Shown here: positions 43,908 to 52,800 of the stretch, one piece after another
Layout of the letters: every line of letters starts with the position of its first letter
How positions within the stretch are numbered: position 1 is the stretch's first letter
From: [Ruminococcus] torques ATCC 27756
GTDB taxonomy: Bacteria > Bacillota > Clostridia > Lachnospirales > Lachnospiraceae
Assembly: GCF_000153925.1 (NCBI RefSeq)
Contig: NZ_DS264347.1
Coordinates: 1-64,000 of the forward strand
DNA length: 64,000 bases
Reading direction: 5' to 3'
Position numbers and translations under genes: made by a program
Notes under the pieces: generated by a model
Told to the model about the DNA's origin: nothing
Databases searched by the model: none
The model's input: only the letters and a program-made list of their open reading frames with translations

Positions 43908-44740
43908 TTTTTCTGTTCCTCACTTTTCTTTCTCTGTATCTTATTATAACAATTCCACACTCCATCATACAATATATTCCGCAAAATGTCTATATCCGAA
44001 AGGCATGGAAGCTTCTCAAATTCTGCCGTACTCTCTGCTATCATCATGCATAAGATCTGTTTGATCCGCTCTTCATATCCTTCTTCTTCGGCAATCTTCT
44101 TCAACGGGTTATAGCATCCTTTTTCCAGATCATTCGGCAGATCTTCATATGCGTCCATAAGATAAATAAACTTTCCCATAAAAAATCCCATCTTCCGAAG
44201 AGTTTCTTCCCACCGGTCTTTTTTATATAAAAACAGCTCTTCCATCAGTTTCCCGAAACATCCTGCCGTTTTATCCAAATCTGTACTTCCTTCTCTTTCG
44301 CAAACAGACAATTCATTCAGAGCCGATTCGATTGCCCTGCTCTGCCTCGGATATTGTTCCATGATTTTTTTTACTTTACCTCGAAGCATCGTTTTTACAG
44401 TCAGGCTTGAAACTTTCCTTTCATCCTGCCAATCATCTTCCATATGATAATATGCCATCAACACGTTCATGGCCGCACCATATGACGTAATCTCGTTTGT
44501 CAACATTATCTGCTTTTTTACCGGATGCACTTTGCAGCAATGCATATCTGCTCTCGTGTCACTTTCATATAGCGAAGATAACAAAATAATTGCAAATGTC
44601 ATATCATATGTAAGTGTCATCTGACCTATAAACCCATACTCTTCTTTTAATACATGACACAAACCGCAATAATATGCCTTATATTTTTTTAAATCTTTCA
44701 CCTTTAATTCCGGTTCACATACCGTCACATACCCAAACAT
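43904..44740 (-). CDS. DUF5685 family protein
   Basis: A 278-aa soluble, mostly helical protein. The N-terminus has [16 protein letters not shown] and [14 protein letters not shown], with a CxxC motif near residue 30; the helical part is rich in Glu and Lys with [11 protein letters not shown] near 200. No enzyme motif was recognised. Start 44740 follows GAGGAGAAGAG; codons upstream do not look conserved. It overlaps the DnaJ-like gene (ATGA). The fixed neighbourhood suggests a client and chaperone pair. Confidence 0.75.
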   Translation of the reverse strand: MFGYVTVCEPELKVKDLKKYKAYYCGLCHVLKEEYGFIGQMTLTYDMTFAIILLSSLYESDTRADMHCCKVHPVKKQIMLTNEITSYGAAMNVLMAYYHMEDDWQDERKVSSLTVKTMLRGKVKKIMEQYPRQSRAIESALNELSVCEREGSTDLDKTAGCFGKLMEELFLYKKDRWEETLRKMGFFMGKFIYLMDAYEDLPNDLEKGCYNPLKKIAEEEGYEERIKQILCMMIAESTAEFEKLPCLSDIDILRNILYDGVWNCYNKIQRKKSEEQKK

Positions 44741-45125
44741 CACTCTTCTCCTCAAACACTTCTTCATTTTCTACATTGTCTTGCTTTGACATGCTTTCAT
44801 TGTAAAACAATATTTTCCGTCACATTCTTATCGCATTATAACACGCATTCGGCCTGCTGTTTATAAAAATACGGTGAATTATAACTGTGTACTGTTACAC
44901 AGCTTGCTGATATTAACTATAAATAGCCTTTACAATGTTTTATAAAGTATTTTCAACGTCAGATTCTAATTGTAAACCTGTTTTTATTTTAGGTTGACTT
45001 TTGTTTCTTTTTCTATTATACTACGCTCGGATACACCAATAAAACCGTGTTCTTTTTCATAACAGTTTTTATGTGCTTTCGTTCTTTTTTATCAAACCAT
45101 ACATTTTACGTAAAGGAGTAATCTT
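44741..45125. other. Intergenic region with bioY control signals
   Basis: The region separates the divergent DUF5685 and bioY genes. It contains the BirA box and promoter at 44970-45022. I see no further gene or hairpin in it. Confidence 0.5.
44970..45022 (+). promoter_or_regulatory. BirA operator overlapping the bioY promoter
   Basis: TTGTAAACC (44970-44978) and GGTTGACTT (44992-45000) form the inverted BirA box pattern with a 13-base spacer. The promoter is TTGACT (44994-44999), 17 bases and TATACT (45017-45022), so the right half-site covers the -35. Biotinyl-BirA would block it. Confidence 0.75.
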
Positions 45126-45689
45126 ATGAACCAGCGCCTCACTGCCTCACAGGCAGAAAAAACAAAAAAAATCACAATGATCGGACTTATGACAGCTGTA
45201 ACATGCATTCTCGGACCTCTTTCCCTCCCGCTTCCATTTAGTCCTGTGCCGATCACTCTGACAAACTTTGCGGTTTTTCTTTCTATTTATATACTCGGAA
45301 TGAAATACGGAACGATCAGTCTGCTCATTTACCTTGCTCTCGGTACAATCGGACTTCCTGTCTTTTCGTCGTTCAGCGGCGGTCTTGGGAAGCTAGCCGG
45401 ACCGACCGGGGGATATTTGTTCGGTTTCATCTTCCTTGCACTCATCCATGGATTTTTTATGCTGAGATTTCATAAAAAAACGTTTGCTTCAATCATCGGC
45501 ATGACTCTCGGCATGATTGCCTGTTATCTATTCGGAACGATATGGCTTGCACTACATATGAGCCTTACTTTCAAAGCTGCCCTTATGATCGGAGTCATCC
45601 CTTATCTTCCCGGAGATGCTGTCAAGATCGCTCTCGCAGCAATCATCGGACCGAAACTATCAAGCGCAATACAAAAGACACAGAAATGA
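45126..45689 (+). CDS. bioY: Biotin transporter BioY
   Basis: A 187-aa membrane protein with six helices, the biotin-specific S component of ECF transporters. Family signs are MTAVTCILGPLSLPLPFSPVPITLTNFAV, the GGLGKLAGPTGGYLFGF block near residue 85 and the ending LPGDAVKIALAAIIGPKL. Start 45126 follows AAAGGAG. The BirA box upstream agrees. Some BioY proteins work alone and some use shared EcfAAT; no ATPase is nearby. It is monocistronic. Confidence 0.95.
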   Translation: MNQRLTASQAEKTKKITMIGLMTAVTCILGPLSLPLPFSPVPITLTNFAVFLSIYILGMKYGTISLLIYLALGTIGLPVFSSFSGGLGKLAGPTGGYLFGFIFLALIHGFFMLRFHKKTFASIIGMTLGMIACYLFGTIWLALHMSLTFKAALMIGVIPYLPGDAVKIALAAIIGPKLSSAIQKTQK

Positions 45690-46053
45690 TTATATACTTT
45701 CTTAATTCCCTGTTTATAATTTTTCGTATTCTTTTATAGTTTAAACATACTTTTGACATATTTGTTCTTTATAATCTGAGTTAGATAGTTGATAAGCAAC
45801 TATCTTCCCCTCATAAAGTTGAAGTGTCAAAAGCACTCTACTTTAACTCTCATTCCTTTAGATAACTATAAAACAACGAAACCCGTTAGCCGGAAGGTTA
45901 GCGGGTTTTCGCTGTTTATCGTATTCTATGCATCATTTAAAACTATCAAAACAAACTGTCCTATACAAAAAGATCCCGCTTAACGCAGGATCTTTTTCTC
46001 ACATATAAGAAGCACTTTCACATAACATAACCGTTCTGCTTCTGTTTTTCTTT
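45690..46053. other. Region between bioY and livK
   Basis: 364 bases without a convincing gene. It holds a set of hairpins (45784-45909) and, near the livK stop, sequence without features. Confidence 0.5.
45784..45909 (+). ncRNA. Candidate structured RNA of three hairpins
   Basis: GATAGTTG (45784-45791) pairs perfectly with CAACTATC (45797-45804). Next come AAAGT/ACTTT with inner AGTG/CACT around 45815-45844. Last is a terminator, AACCCGTTAGCC and GGTTAGCGGGTT (about 45880-45908), followed by TTTTCG. TATAAT lies at about 45771. The last hairpin may simply end bioY, so an independent small RNA is only a possibility. Confidence 0.35.
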
Positions 46054-47232
46054 TTATTCTGCATGAAGGATTTTATAAACTCCGCCCTGAACAATTACAA
46101 CTGTCGGATCTTTTGTCGGTTCTCCGTCTTCACTCCATGTAATTGATTTTCCTGTCATTCTGTCAACTTTGATCTCTGTCATCGCTTTTTTCAAAGCATC
46201 ACTCATATCGGAAACGCTCATATCAGGTGTAAGTTCAGCCTTTTCTGCTGCCTCTTTGATCACATATACGCAGTCATAAGCATCCGCTGCAAACTGATTC
46301 GGAGTTCCCTTGAAAGCAGCTTCAAAATCGGATACAAATTTCTGTGTCGCTTCATCTTCCGCATCTGCCGTAAACGGTGTAAGGAACATTAAATTCTCAG
46401 CCAACGCTGCATCAAATCCGTCTAATGCAAGCAGTCCGTCCATTCCGTCACATCCGAACCACTTCGGTGCAAATCCCATTTTGTTTGCCTGAGCAAGAAT
46501 CAAAGATGCCTCCTGATAATAAATCGGCAGGAAAACAAGTTCTGCGCCTGCGTCTTTCGCTTTCTGAAGCTGAACGGAAAAGTCTGTCTTACTGTCTGCC
46601 GTAAACGCTTCTGCCGCTACAATATCAAGTCCGAGTGTTTTCGCCCGCTCTGCGAATTTCTGATAAACTCCCGATGAATATGTGTCGGAACTGTTGTAAA
46701 TAACCGCTATCTTTTTCGCCAGATTATTCTCTGAGATATAATCAGCCGATGCTTTTCCCTGATCCGGATCTGAGAAGCACATACGGAATGCATTGTCATA
46801 CTGAATACTTTCTACAGCCGTTGCCGACGGTGTGAGCTGGAACATATTATCTGCATGTGTCTCTTCTACAACTGCCGTACACGGTGTTGATGTCGTCGTT
46901 CCGACTAACATCTGCATTCCCCAGTCTTTCAGCGTATTGTACGCATTAACCGACTTTTCGGAATCAGACTGGTCATCCTCAAATTTAAATTCGATCTGAT
47001 ATCCGTTGATACCGCCAGCTTCATTGATCTCGTCAATCGCAAGCTGGATACCGTTTTGTACTGCCGTACCATAAATCGCCGCATCTCCTGTTGTAGGTCC
47101 GATACCTCCGATCTTAAATGTATCCGCGTCTGCCGAACCCTTGTCACTTCCGCCGCCGTTTCCGCAAGCCGCCATTGATACTGTCAGAGCTGATACAAGC
47201 GCGATACTTGCTGCTTTCTTCCACATTTTCAT
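46054..47232 (-). CDS. Branched-chain amino acid ABC transporter binding lipoprotein
   Basis: A 392-aa lipoprotein of the LivJ/LivK type I periplasmic-binding fold. A signal peptide ends in the lipobox SMAAC. Then come IGGIGPTTGDAAIYGTAVQNG, VGTTTSTPCTAVVEETHA and KKIAVIYNSSDTYSSGVY, the usual leucine-isoleucine-valine-binding pattern. Substrate may be a branched-chain amino acid, an amide or urea. livHMGF are absent in the window, so the partner transporter genes are elsewhere. AAGGAGGAG precedes the ATG. Confidence 0.85.
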   Translation of the reverse strand: MKMWKKAASIALVSALTVSMAACGNGGGSDKGSADADTFKIGGIGPTTGDAAIYGTAVQNGIQLAIDEINEAGGINGYQIEFKFEDDQSDSEKSVNAYNTLKDWGMQMLVGTTTSTPCTAVVEETHADNMFQLTPSATAVESIQYDNAFRMCFSDPDQGKASADYISENNLAKKIAVIYNSSDTYSSGVYQKFAERAKTLGLDIVAAEAFTADSKTDFSVQLQKAKDAGAELVFLPIYYQEASLILAQANKMGFAPKWFGCDGMDGLLALDGFDAALAENLMFLTPFTADAEDEATQKFVSDFEAAFKGTPNQFAADAYDCVYVIKEAAEKAELTPDMSVSDMSDALKKAMTEIKVDRMTGKSITWSEDGEPTKDPTVVIVQGGVYKILHAE

Positions 47233-47268
47233 AACTAAAACTCCTCCTTGCTAACTTACTGTGTTACT

Positions 47269-47297
47269 ATGGTAACTTGCAGAAGCAGTTTTGTCAA
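47269..47297 (-). promoter_or_regulatory. Promoter of livK with palindrome over the -10
   Basis: On the minus strand TTGACA (47297-47292), a 17-base spacer and TACCAT (47274-47269). GTTAC and GTAAC (47263-47276) form a small inverted repeat across the -10. Confidence 0.6.
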
Positions 47298-47298
47298 G

Positions 47299-47332
47299 AG
47301 AAAAAACAGATTGTACTCTGTTTTTTCCCTCA
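47299..47332 (-). terminator. Terminator of the GntR-ABC operon
   Basis: GAAAAAACAG pairs with CTGTTTTTTC around an 8-base loop; the minus strand reads T-rich through the second arm. It lies just after the permease gene and before the livK promoter. Confidence 0.75.
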
Positions 47333-47364
47333 AGCTTTTTCACCGATAAAATCAAACCGCTGAT

Positions 47365-48027
47365 TTAAAACTCTTTTTTTTCTAAAATCCGCTGACTCCA
47401 AAACCACGAAGCAATCGTAACAATAACTGCCGCCACTATGACAATCGCTGCAATCCCATATTCTCCTATATTGAAAGCAGCCAGAAGAAACTTCTCTTTT
47501 AAAGTTTCCGACAGCATTCCTGCTAATTTTGCAGCAATCAGGGCAATCACCATTGCTCCTCCGAATACAATAGGAATAACCAAGCGGCCCTTCTCGCTTT
47601 CAAATCTTAATTTCAAAGGAATCATAATATCGTTTAAAATCAATACGGTGATTGTATAAACTCCGTACATCAAGATAAGTTCAGTCAAGCTTTCTTTCGG
47701 AGTAAGTAAGAAAAACTGTACAACGACTGAGACTATGCCGACCAAAAACGAAATCGCTGTCATGATCAAAACAAACACGTACTTTTCATTTACATACTGT
47801 CTTCTTGTAATCGGCAGAGTAAACAAAAACGGATAACCGTTATCATATTCATCATAACTGATCGTACTTACCATAAACAAAGTAAAAATAAAAGTGACAT
47901 ATCCAACTGCCGCATAAAGTTCTTTCGTCATGATCCCCATCATCGTTCCGATGATCAAAAAGACCAGCAGCAGATTTTTCCCATTATTTTTCATTAATTT
48001 CAAATCTTTGATCAAAAGTCCTTTCAC
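47365..48027 (-). CDS. ABC-2 type permease
   Basis: A 220-aa membrane protein with six helices (LLLVFLIIGTMMGIM, AVGYVTFIFTLFMVSTISY, AFNIGEYGIAAIVIVAAVIV). The DEYDNGYPFLFTLPITRRQYV segment matches ABC-2 permeases such as BcrB/YtrC-like proteins. The ATG overlaps the stop of the ATPase gene by four bases. With the GntR regulator and ATPase it forms an antibiotic- or stress-responsive transporter operon. Cargo unknown. Confidence 0.85.
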   Translation of the reverse strand: MKGLLIKDLKLMKNNGKNLLLVFLIIGTMMGIMTKELYAAVGYVTFIFTLFMVSTISYDEYDNGYPFLFTLPITRRQYVNEKYVFVLIMTAISFLVGIVSVVVQFFLLTPKESLTELILMYGVYTITVLILNDIMIPLKLRFESEKGRLVIPIVFGGAMVIALIAAKLAGMLSETLKEKFLLAAFNIGEYGIAAIVIVAAVIVTIASWFWSQRILEKKEF

Positions 48028-48875
48028 AGTTCGTTCCCTCCTATCATCATCGCAATCAATTCGTCTACAGTGCCTTTTTCCACTACAATATCCGGATAAT
48101 TTTCGATATAATATTGTTTCTCTTTTGTCAGACAGGCATATCCATAATGTTCTTTCCTTTTTTTCAGCAAATACCTCTTGTCAAGTTCCTCAAACTGCTT
48201 TTCATCTACTTTCAGCAATCCGTATTGATTCAGAAGTACATCCGTATCTTCATGAAAGATAATCCTTCCTTCATGAATCATATAAATATCGTCGCACAAA
48301 CCTTCCAGATCAGAAGAAATATGGGAACTGATCAAAATTGTTCTCTCCCCGTCTTCCTCCATATATTCTCTGAACAGATTCAAAATACTTTCTCTCGCCA
48401 TCACATCCAGACCTGCTGTCGGTTCATCAAGAAGCAGAAACTTCGCTTTATGCGTCAGCGCGCAAAGCACTTTCAACTTTGCTTTCATTCCGGTTGAAAA
48501 CTCTTTAATCGATTTATTAAGAGGAATATCCAACTTATTACACAAATCCAGAAAACGCGACTTCTCAAATTCGGTATATAGCGACTCCATCACCGGTATG
48601 ATATCTTTTACTTTTAAATATCCGCTGAATCCCGAATCTGTCAAAACAATTCCCATCTTCGCTCTGTCTTTCGCTGTTAGCTCCAAAGGTTTTTTCCCGA
48701 AGATAGTGATTTCTCCTCCATCCGGCTTTATAAGGCCGAGAAGCGCTTTAAATGTTGTACTTTTTCCTGCTCCGTTTTCACCTACGAGCGCCGTAATATA
48801 CCCTTTTTCCACCTTCATCGAACAATTCAGCTCGAAATTTTCATATTTTTTTTGCAATTTATTTATTTCCAACAT
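48024..48875 (-). CDS. ABC transporter ATP-binding protein (GntR-linked)
   Basis: A 283-aa ATPase. Walker A is GENGAGKSTTFKALLG near residue 33, the signature region is EFSTGMKAKLKVL near 131, and Walker B is FLLLDEPTAGLD near 151. It lies four bases downstream of the GntR gene and overlaps the permease. The C-terminal 70 residues are a helical extension. This is the YtrB/BcrA type. Confidence 0.9.
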   Translation of the reverse strand: MLEINKLQKKYENFELNCSMKVEKGYITALVGENGAGKSTTFKALLGLIKPDGGEITIFGKKPLELTAKDRAKMGIVLTDSGFSGYLKVKDIIPVMESLYTEFEKSRFLDLCNKLDIPLNKSIKEFSTGMKAKLKVLCALTHKAKFLLLDEPTAGLDVMARESILNLFREYMEEDGERTILISSHISSDLEGLCDDIYMIHEGRIIFHEDTDVLLNQYGLLKVDEKQFEELDKRYLLKKRKEHYGYACLTKEKQYYIENYPDIVVEKGTVDELIAMMIGGNEL

Positions 48876-48878
48876 CTT

Positions 48879-49250
48879 TTAGTCCTCCATGATCAACTCT
48901 AACATTTCCCTAATCTGACTGTCATCCAGACCACATCCTCTTGCCTTTTGAACTACTTTTTCCAGATCGCTTTCTATCTCTCTTTTCAATTCCTCTAATA
49001 TCCGCTCTTTATTTGAAGCCGCGACATAAGTTCCCTTTCCGTGAATCGTCACTGTAAATCCTTCCTGTTCAAGATTATCATACGCTTTCTTTACAGTCAG
49101 CGCACTGATCTTCAACTCTTTTGCAAGAGTTCGGACTGAAGGAAGAGCATCATTTTGCTTCAGATCTCCGCCTGTAATAAGTGATTTGATCTGATCCATA
49201 ATTTGTTCATAAATCGGTACCATCGACGAACTGTTGATTATAATCTTCAT
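48879..49250 (-). CDS. GntR family (YtrA-type) regulator
   Basis: A 123-aa repressor. The winged-helix GntR domain (residues about 10-75) has PIYEQIMDQIKSLITGGDL, LPSVRTLAKELKISALTVKK and AYDNLEQEGFTVTIHGKGTY. The short helical C-terminus (about 45 residues) is the YtrA type, typically controlling a neighbouring ABC operon. It starts after AAAGGAGGAAG. Its own promoter is embedded in a strong inverted repeat, so it is likely autoregulated and released by an envelope stress or antibiotic. Confidence 0.9.
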   Translation of the reverse strand: MKIIINSSSMVPIYEQIMDQIKSLITGGDLKQNDALPSVRTLAKELKISALTVKKAYDNLEQEGFTVTIHGKGTYVAASNKERILEELKREIESDLEKVVQKARGCGLDDSQIREMLELIMED

Positions 49251-49268
49251 ATACTTCCTCCTTTCGTC

Positions 49269-49318
49269 AAACAGTATATAACAGTATATAACTGTTTGTC
49301 AACTGTTATATACTGTTT
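49269..49318 (-). promoter_or_regulatory. GntR operator with embedded promoter
   Basis: AAACAGTATATAACAG (49269-49284) is the perfect reverse complement of CTGTTATATACTGTTT (49303-49318), with an 18-base spacer holding a third imperfect half-site. On the minus strand TTGACA lies between the arms and a TATACT/TATATA -10 overlaps the downstream arm, so bound repressor would cover the promoter. Confidence 0.8.
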
Positions 49319-49408
49319 ATTTGAAAGTTCATCATAACTTTTCCAAAATGCAAATCCATTTTCTTACATTAACCCAGAAATATCAGAAGGCACATTTCCG
49401 TTACAAAA

Positions 49409-49446
49409 AGCGGGATCGACTGTTTTTTTCAACAATCGATCCCGCT
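49409..49446 (-). terminator. Terminator of ilvBN
   Basis: AGCGGGATCGA (49409-49419) pairs perfectly with TCGATCCCGCT (49436-49446). On the minus strand TTTTTG follows. Confidence 0.85.
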
Positions 49447-49471
49447 ATACTAACCGTCCCGGCGCTTCGGA

Positions 49472-49981
49472 CTATCGTTCCATCATACTGATAGACTCTA
49501 TTCCTACGCTTCCTCCCCGGACAACTTCTATTGTTTTAAATTCTTCCTTCATTAATTTTACGACCGCGTCGTTTTTCGTAGCAGTCTGAACAAACTCCAC
49601 AAGCACACTGTCTTTTCCGTAATCGATCACTTTCGCCTTAAACGTTTCCGCAATCTGAAACACTTCAACTTTATCCTCAGGTGTGCATTTAAACACTTTC
49701 ACATATAAAATTTCTTTCATACGCACAAAGATATTTGTAAAATCAATCACTTTGATCACTTCTACCATTCGGTTCAGCTGTTTTTTGATCTGCTCAAAAG
49801 TTTCATCATCGCTCACTGTAGCGATCGTCATTCTTGATACTGTCGGGTCTTCCGTTGTTCCTACTGTCAGACTGTCCAGATTATATGTCTTTCCGGAAAA
49901 AAGTCCTGTAATTTTTGAAAGTACGCCGACTTGATTTTCAACATAAAGGGAAATCCATCTTTTTTTCATTTTATTTTCCAT
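49472..49981 (-). CDS. ilvN: Acetolactate synthase small subunit
   Basis: A 169-aa regulatory subunit. The ACT domain starts at residue about 10 (WISLYVENQVGVLSKITGLFSGK, YNLDSLTVG) and gives valine feedback. The C-terminal ACT-like domain (VLVEFVQTATKNDAV) completes it. Start 49981 (MENKMKKRW) with AGGGAG upstream; the longer frame runs into ilvB. It follows ilvB with about 16 bases between. Confidence 0.92.
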   Translation of the reverse strand: MENKMKKRWISLYVENQVGVLSKITGLFSGKTYNLDSLTVGTTEDPTVSRMTIATVSDDETFEQIKKQLNRMVEVIKVIDFTNIFVRMKEILYVKVFKCTPEDKVEVFQIAETFKAKVIDYGKDSVLVEFVQTATKNDAVVKLMKEEFKTIEVVRGGSVGIESISMMER

Positions 49982-49997
49982 ATTCACGCGCTCCCTT

Positions 49998-51716
49998 CTA
50001 ACATTCCACAATCATTTCTTCCAGTGTTCCGCCCGGTTTTATCATCGGATAAACCATCTCTTCCGGATCAATGATAAACTCGATCAAAGTTGGCACAGTT
50101 GTATTTTTTCCGGCTTCTTCAAAAGCCTCCTTTATCTCTTCTTTCTTTGTCACGCGGATTCCCTTTGCGCCGTAACTTTCTGCCAGACGCACAAAATCCG
50201 GTGTATATTCCGGCATTTCTTCCCCATTTGTTCTTCGGAACAACGCCCCGGAACGCAGATTCGTCATCCCGTAGCGTTTTCCATAAAACAGTTTCTGCCA
50301 CTGACGGACCATACCGAGATATTCATTATTAAAGACGCACAGAATCAACGGAAGTTCCTCCAAAACAGCAGTCGCAAACTCCTGTATATTCATCTGCATT
50401 CCGCCATCACCGGAAATCGCGATCACGGTTCTGTCCGGATTGCCTATCTTCGCTCCGATCGCAGCGGGGAATCCATATCCCATAGTTCCGAGTCCGCCTG
50501 ATGTAACGAGCTGCTTCTTTTCCGTTATTTCTGCATACTGCGTCACAAACATCTGATGCTGTCCTACATCCGTTGTAATAATAGCATCGTCAAACTGTCT
50601 GTTCATCTCTTCGATAATATCTCTTGGTCCTATCGAACCGTGAACTTTCATTGTAAGCGGATGTTCTGCATTCCACTGCGCGATACGTTCTAACCACTCT
50701 TTTGTCTCACATGGTTCCACATATTCTCTCATCTTCGCCACAGCTTCTTTCGCATCGGCAACAATAGGCACATGCACATGAATATTTCTTGATATCGACG
50801 CTGTATCAATATCTATATGTACAATCTGTGCATTCGGTGCAAATTCATGAAGTTTCCCTGTAATCCGATCATTAAAACGAGTACCGATAGAAAACAACAG
50901 ATCGCATTCGCTCACTGCCATGTTCGCGGCATACGCCCCATGCATTCCCAGGTTTCCGATAAACAGCGGATGATCTGTCGGAACCGCGCCTCGTCCCATG
51001 ATCGTCGTCACTACAGGAACGTTTGTTATATTGACTACTTCCGTAAACTCTTTATTCGCTCTTGCGATATTCACTCCGCCTCCTGCAAGAAACAGCGGTT
51101 TTTTCGCCTTATTGAGCATCTTAAGCGCGCGTTTAAGCTGCCCCATATGAACGCTCGTATTCGGCTTATATCCACGAAGATTTACCGTTTCCGGATATTC
51201 CGGGCTTCCAAGCTCACTCATCACATCTTTCGGAAGGTCGATCAGCACTGGTCCCGGTCTCCCTGTCCGCGCAATATAAAACGCCTCTTTAATGATCCTT
51301 CCAAGATCTTCTCTTTTACTCACGGTCACACCGTACTTTGTAATACTTCGTGTGATTCCTACGATATCCACTTCCTGAAACGCATCGTTTCCGATCAGAT
51401 GGCGGGCCACCTGACCTGTAAAACAAACTAACGGCACACTGTCATAATTCGCCGTTGCCAACCCGGTAACAAGATTCGTCGCTCCCGGACCGCTTGTCAC
51501 AAGGCACACGCCGACTTTCCCCGTTGTCCGCGCATATGCATCTGCCGCATGTACAAGCGCCTGTTCATGTCTTGGCAAGATCACTTTGATCTCATCTTGT
51601 CTGTATAACTCATCGCTAATATCAATCGTACACGCTCCCGGATATCCGAAAATCGTATCGACTCCTTCTTCTTTTAACGCTCTTACGAGCAGCTTATTTC
51701 CCGTAATCTGTCTCAA
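49998..51716 (-). CDS. ilvB: Acetolactate synthase large subunit
   Basis: A 572-aa thiamine diphosphate enzyme for the first common step of valine, leucine and isoleucine synthesis. FGYPGACTIDISDELY and the catalytic Glu in LPRHEQALVHAADAYAR are near the N-terminus; the ThDP motif GDGGMQMNIQEFATAV lies near residue 435; GTRFNDR marks the centre. The start is TTG at 51716 with AGGAGG before it; no better ATG exists. ilvN follows. A promoter lies about 100 bases upstream. No T-box or leader peptide was recognised. Confidence 0.95.
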   Translation of the reverse strand: MRQITGNKLLVRALKEEGVDTIFGYPGACTIDISDELYRQDEIKVILPRHEQALVHAADAYARTTGKVGVCLVTSGPGATNLVTGLATANYDSVPLVCFTGQVARHLIGNDAFQEVDIVGITRSITKYGVTVSKREDLGRIIKEAFYIARTGRPGPVLIDLPKDVMSELGSPEYPETVNLRGYKPNTSVHMGQLKRALKMLNKAKKPLFLAGGGVNIARANKEFTEVVNITNVPVVTTIMGRGAVPTDHPLFIGNLGMHGAYAANMAVSECDLLFSIGTRFNDRITGKLHEFAPNAQIVHIDIDTASISRNIHVHVPIVADAKEAVAKMREYVEPCETKEWLERIAQWNAEHPLTMKVHGSIGPRDIIEEMNRQFDDAIITTDVGQHQMFVTQYAEITEKKQLVTSGGLGTMGYGFPAAIGAKIGNPDRTVIAISGDGGMQMNIQEFATAVLEELPLILCVFNNEYLGMVRQWQKLFYGKRYGMTNLRSGALFRRTNGEEMPEYTPDFVRLAESYGAKGIRVTKKEEIKEAFEEAGKNTTVPTLIEFIIDPEEMVYPMIKPGGTLEEMIVEC

Positions 51717-51817
51717 AATCTTACCTCCTCAAACTAAGGGTCTGTCTCTCATACTCTCATTGCCTGAAAAAACAACAACTCCGAATCCAAATTTTCTCTT
51801 CCGGCATCTTAAGCAAT

Positions 51818-51846
51818 ATGATACTTTGTATCCGGTATCTTGTCAA
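51818..51846 (-). promoter_or_regulatory. Sigma-A promoter of ilvBN
   Basis: On the minus strand TTGACA (51846-51841), a 17-base spacer and TATCAT (51823-51818). GATAC and GTATC form an inverted repeat within the spacer, a possible operator. Confidence 0.65.
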
Positions 51847-51978
51847 TTTCCTATCCTTGATCTTTTTTATCTATGGCAGCAGTTCAGCCATACAGACGTC
51901 CGCCCGTTCATGAGTAAAACAGCAGCACCGGCCACAAGAAGCACCCGTGCGGTTTTACGAATGACGCAGTCGGAACTG

Positions 51979-52800
51979 TTACTTTCTGCATCGTATCATT
52001 CCGACAATAGAATACACCGCTAGAGCCGCAGCATTTACGATGACAACACTTGCTCCTGCGGGAGTTGCCCATACATAAGAAATCGCAATCCCGATCACAA
52101 GACATAAAACAGATATTACGGCGGAATTTATAATGACAGACCGAAATGTTCTGCATACACGCATCGACGTCAGCGCCGGAAAGATGATCAGACTGGAGAT
52201 CAAAAGAGCTCCCATCATCCGCATCCCAAGCACGATTGTCACGGCTGTCAGCACAGCGATCAGCGTATTGTACAGATTGGCTTTTACTCCCGTTGCCTGC
52301 GCAAATGTTTCATCGAATGTGACCGCAAATATTTTATTATAAAAAAGAAGATACAAAACGAGAACGATTCCCGCCAAAATAACACTCAGCCGAACATCTT
52401 CGGCGCTCATAGCCAAAATACTGCCGAACATATAATTGTACACATCTGTATTCATTCCTGTCGTCATGGAAATCACCATGACTCCAAGGGCAAGAGAGGT
52501 TGTCGAAATAAGCGCGATTGCCGCATCACCTTTGATCTTGCCGTTTCCCTTTATCCTTAAAATCAAAACAGCAGCAAGTACAACAACCGGGATCGCAACA
52601 GAAAGCGGAGCTGCCTGAAACGCAGTTGCCACCGCAAGAGCGCCAAAACCAACATGAGACAAGCCGTCTCCTATCATCGAATATTGTTTCAGCACAAGAC
52701 TGACGCCAAGCAGCGCGGCGCAAAGGGCAACTAATGAACCTACCGCAAACGCCCGTACCATAAACGGATAAGAAAACATTTCCACAATCGTATCAATCAT
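51979..52800 (-). CDS. znuB: Zinc ABC transporter permease
   Basis: A 273-aa permease with eight helices of the ABC-3 family. Family signs are AVGSLVALCAALLGVSLVLKQ, SMIGDGLSHVGFGALAVA and the ATGVKANLYNTLIAVLTAV block. Start 52800 follows GGAGGTG; it overlaps the ATPase gene by 8 bases. It is the third component of ZnuABC. Zinc is favoured over manganese because of the His-rich binding protein. Confidence 0.9.
   Translation of the reverse strand: MIDTIVEMFSYPFMVRAFAVGSLVALCAALLGVSLVLKQYSMIGDGLSHVGFGALAVATAFQAAPLSVAIPVVVLAAVLILRIKGNGKIKGDAAIALISTTSLALGVMVISMTTGMNTDVYNYMFGSILAMSAEDVRLSVILAGIVLVLYLLFYNKIFAVTFDETFAQATGVKANLYNTLIAVLTAVTIVLGMRMMGALLISSLIIFPALTSMRVCRTFRSVIINSAVISVLCLVIGIAISYVWATPAGASVVIVNAAALAVYSIVGMIRCRK

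Noticed and set aside
51717-51978. T-box or leucine-type leader before ilvB
   Set aside because: I found no specifier loop, no T-box sequence and no leader peptide with repeated Leu, Val or Ile codons.
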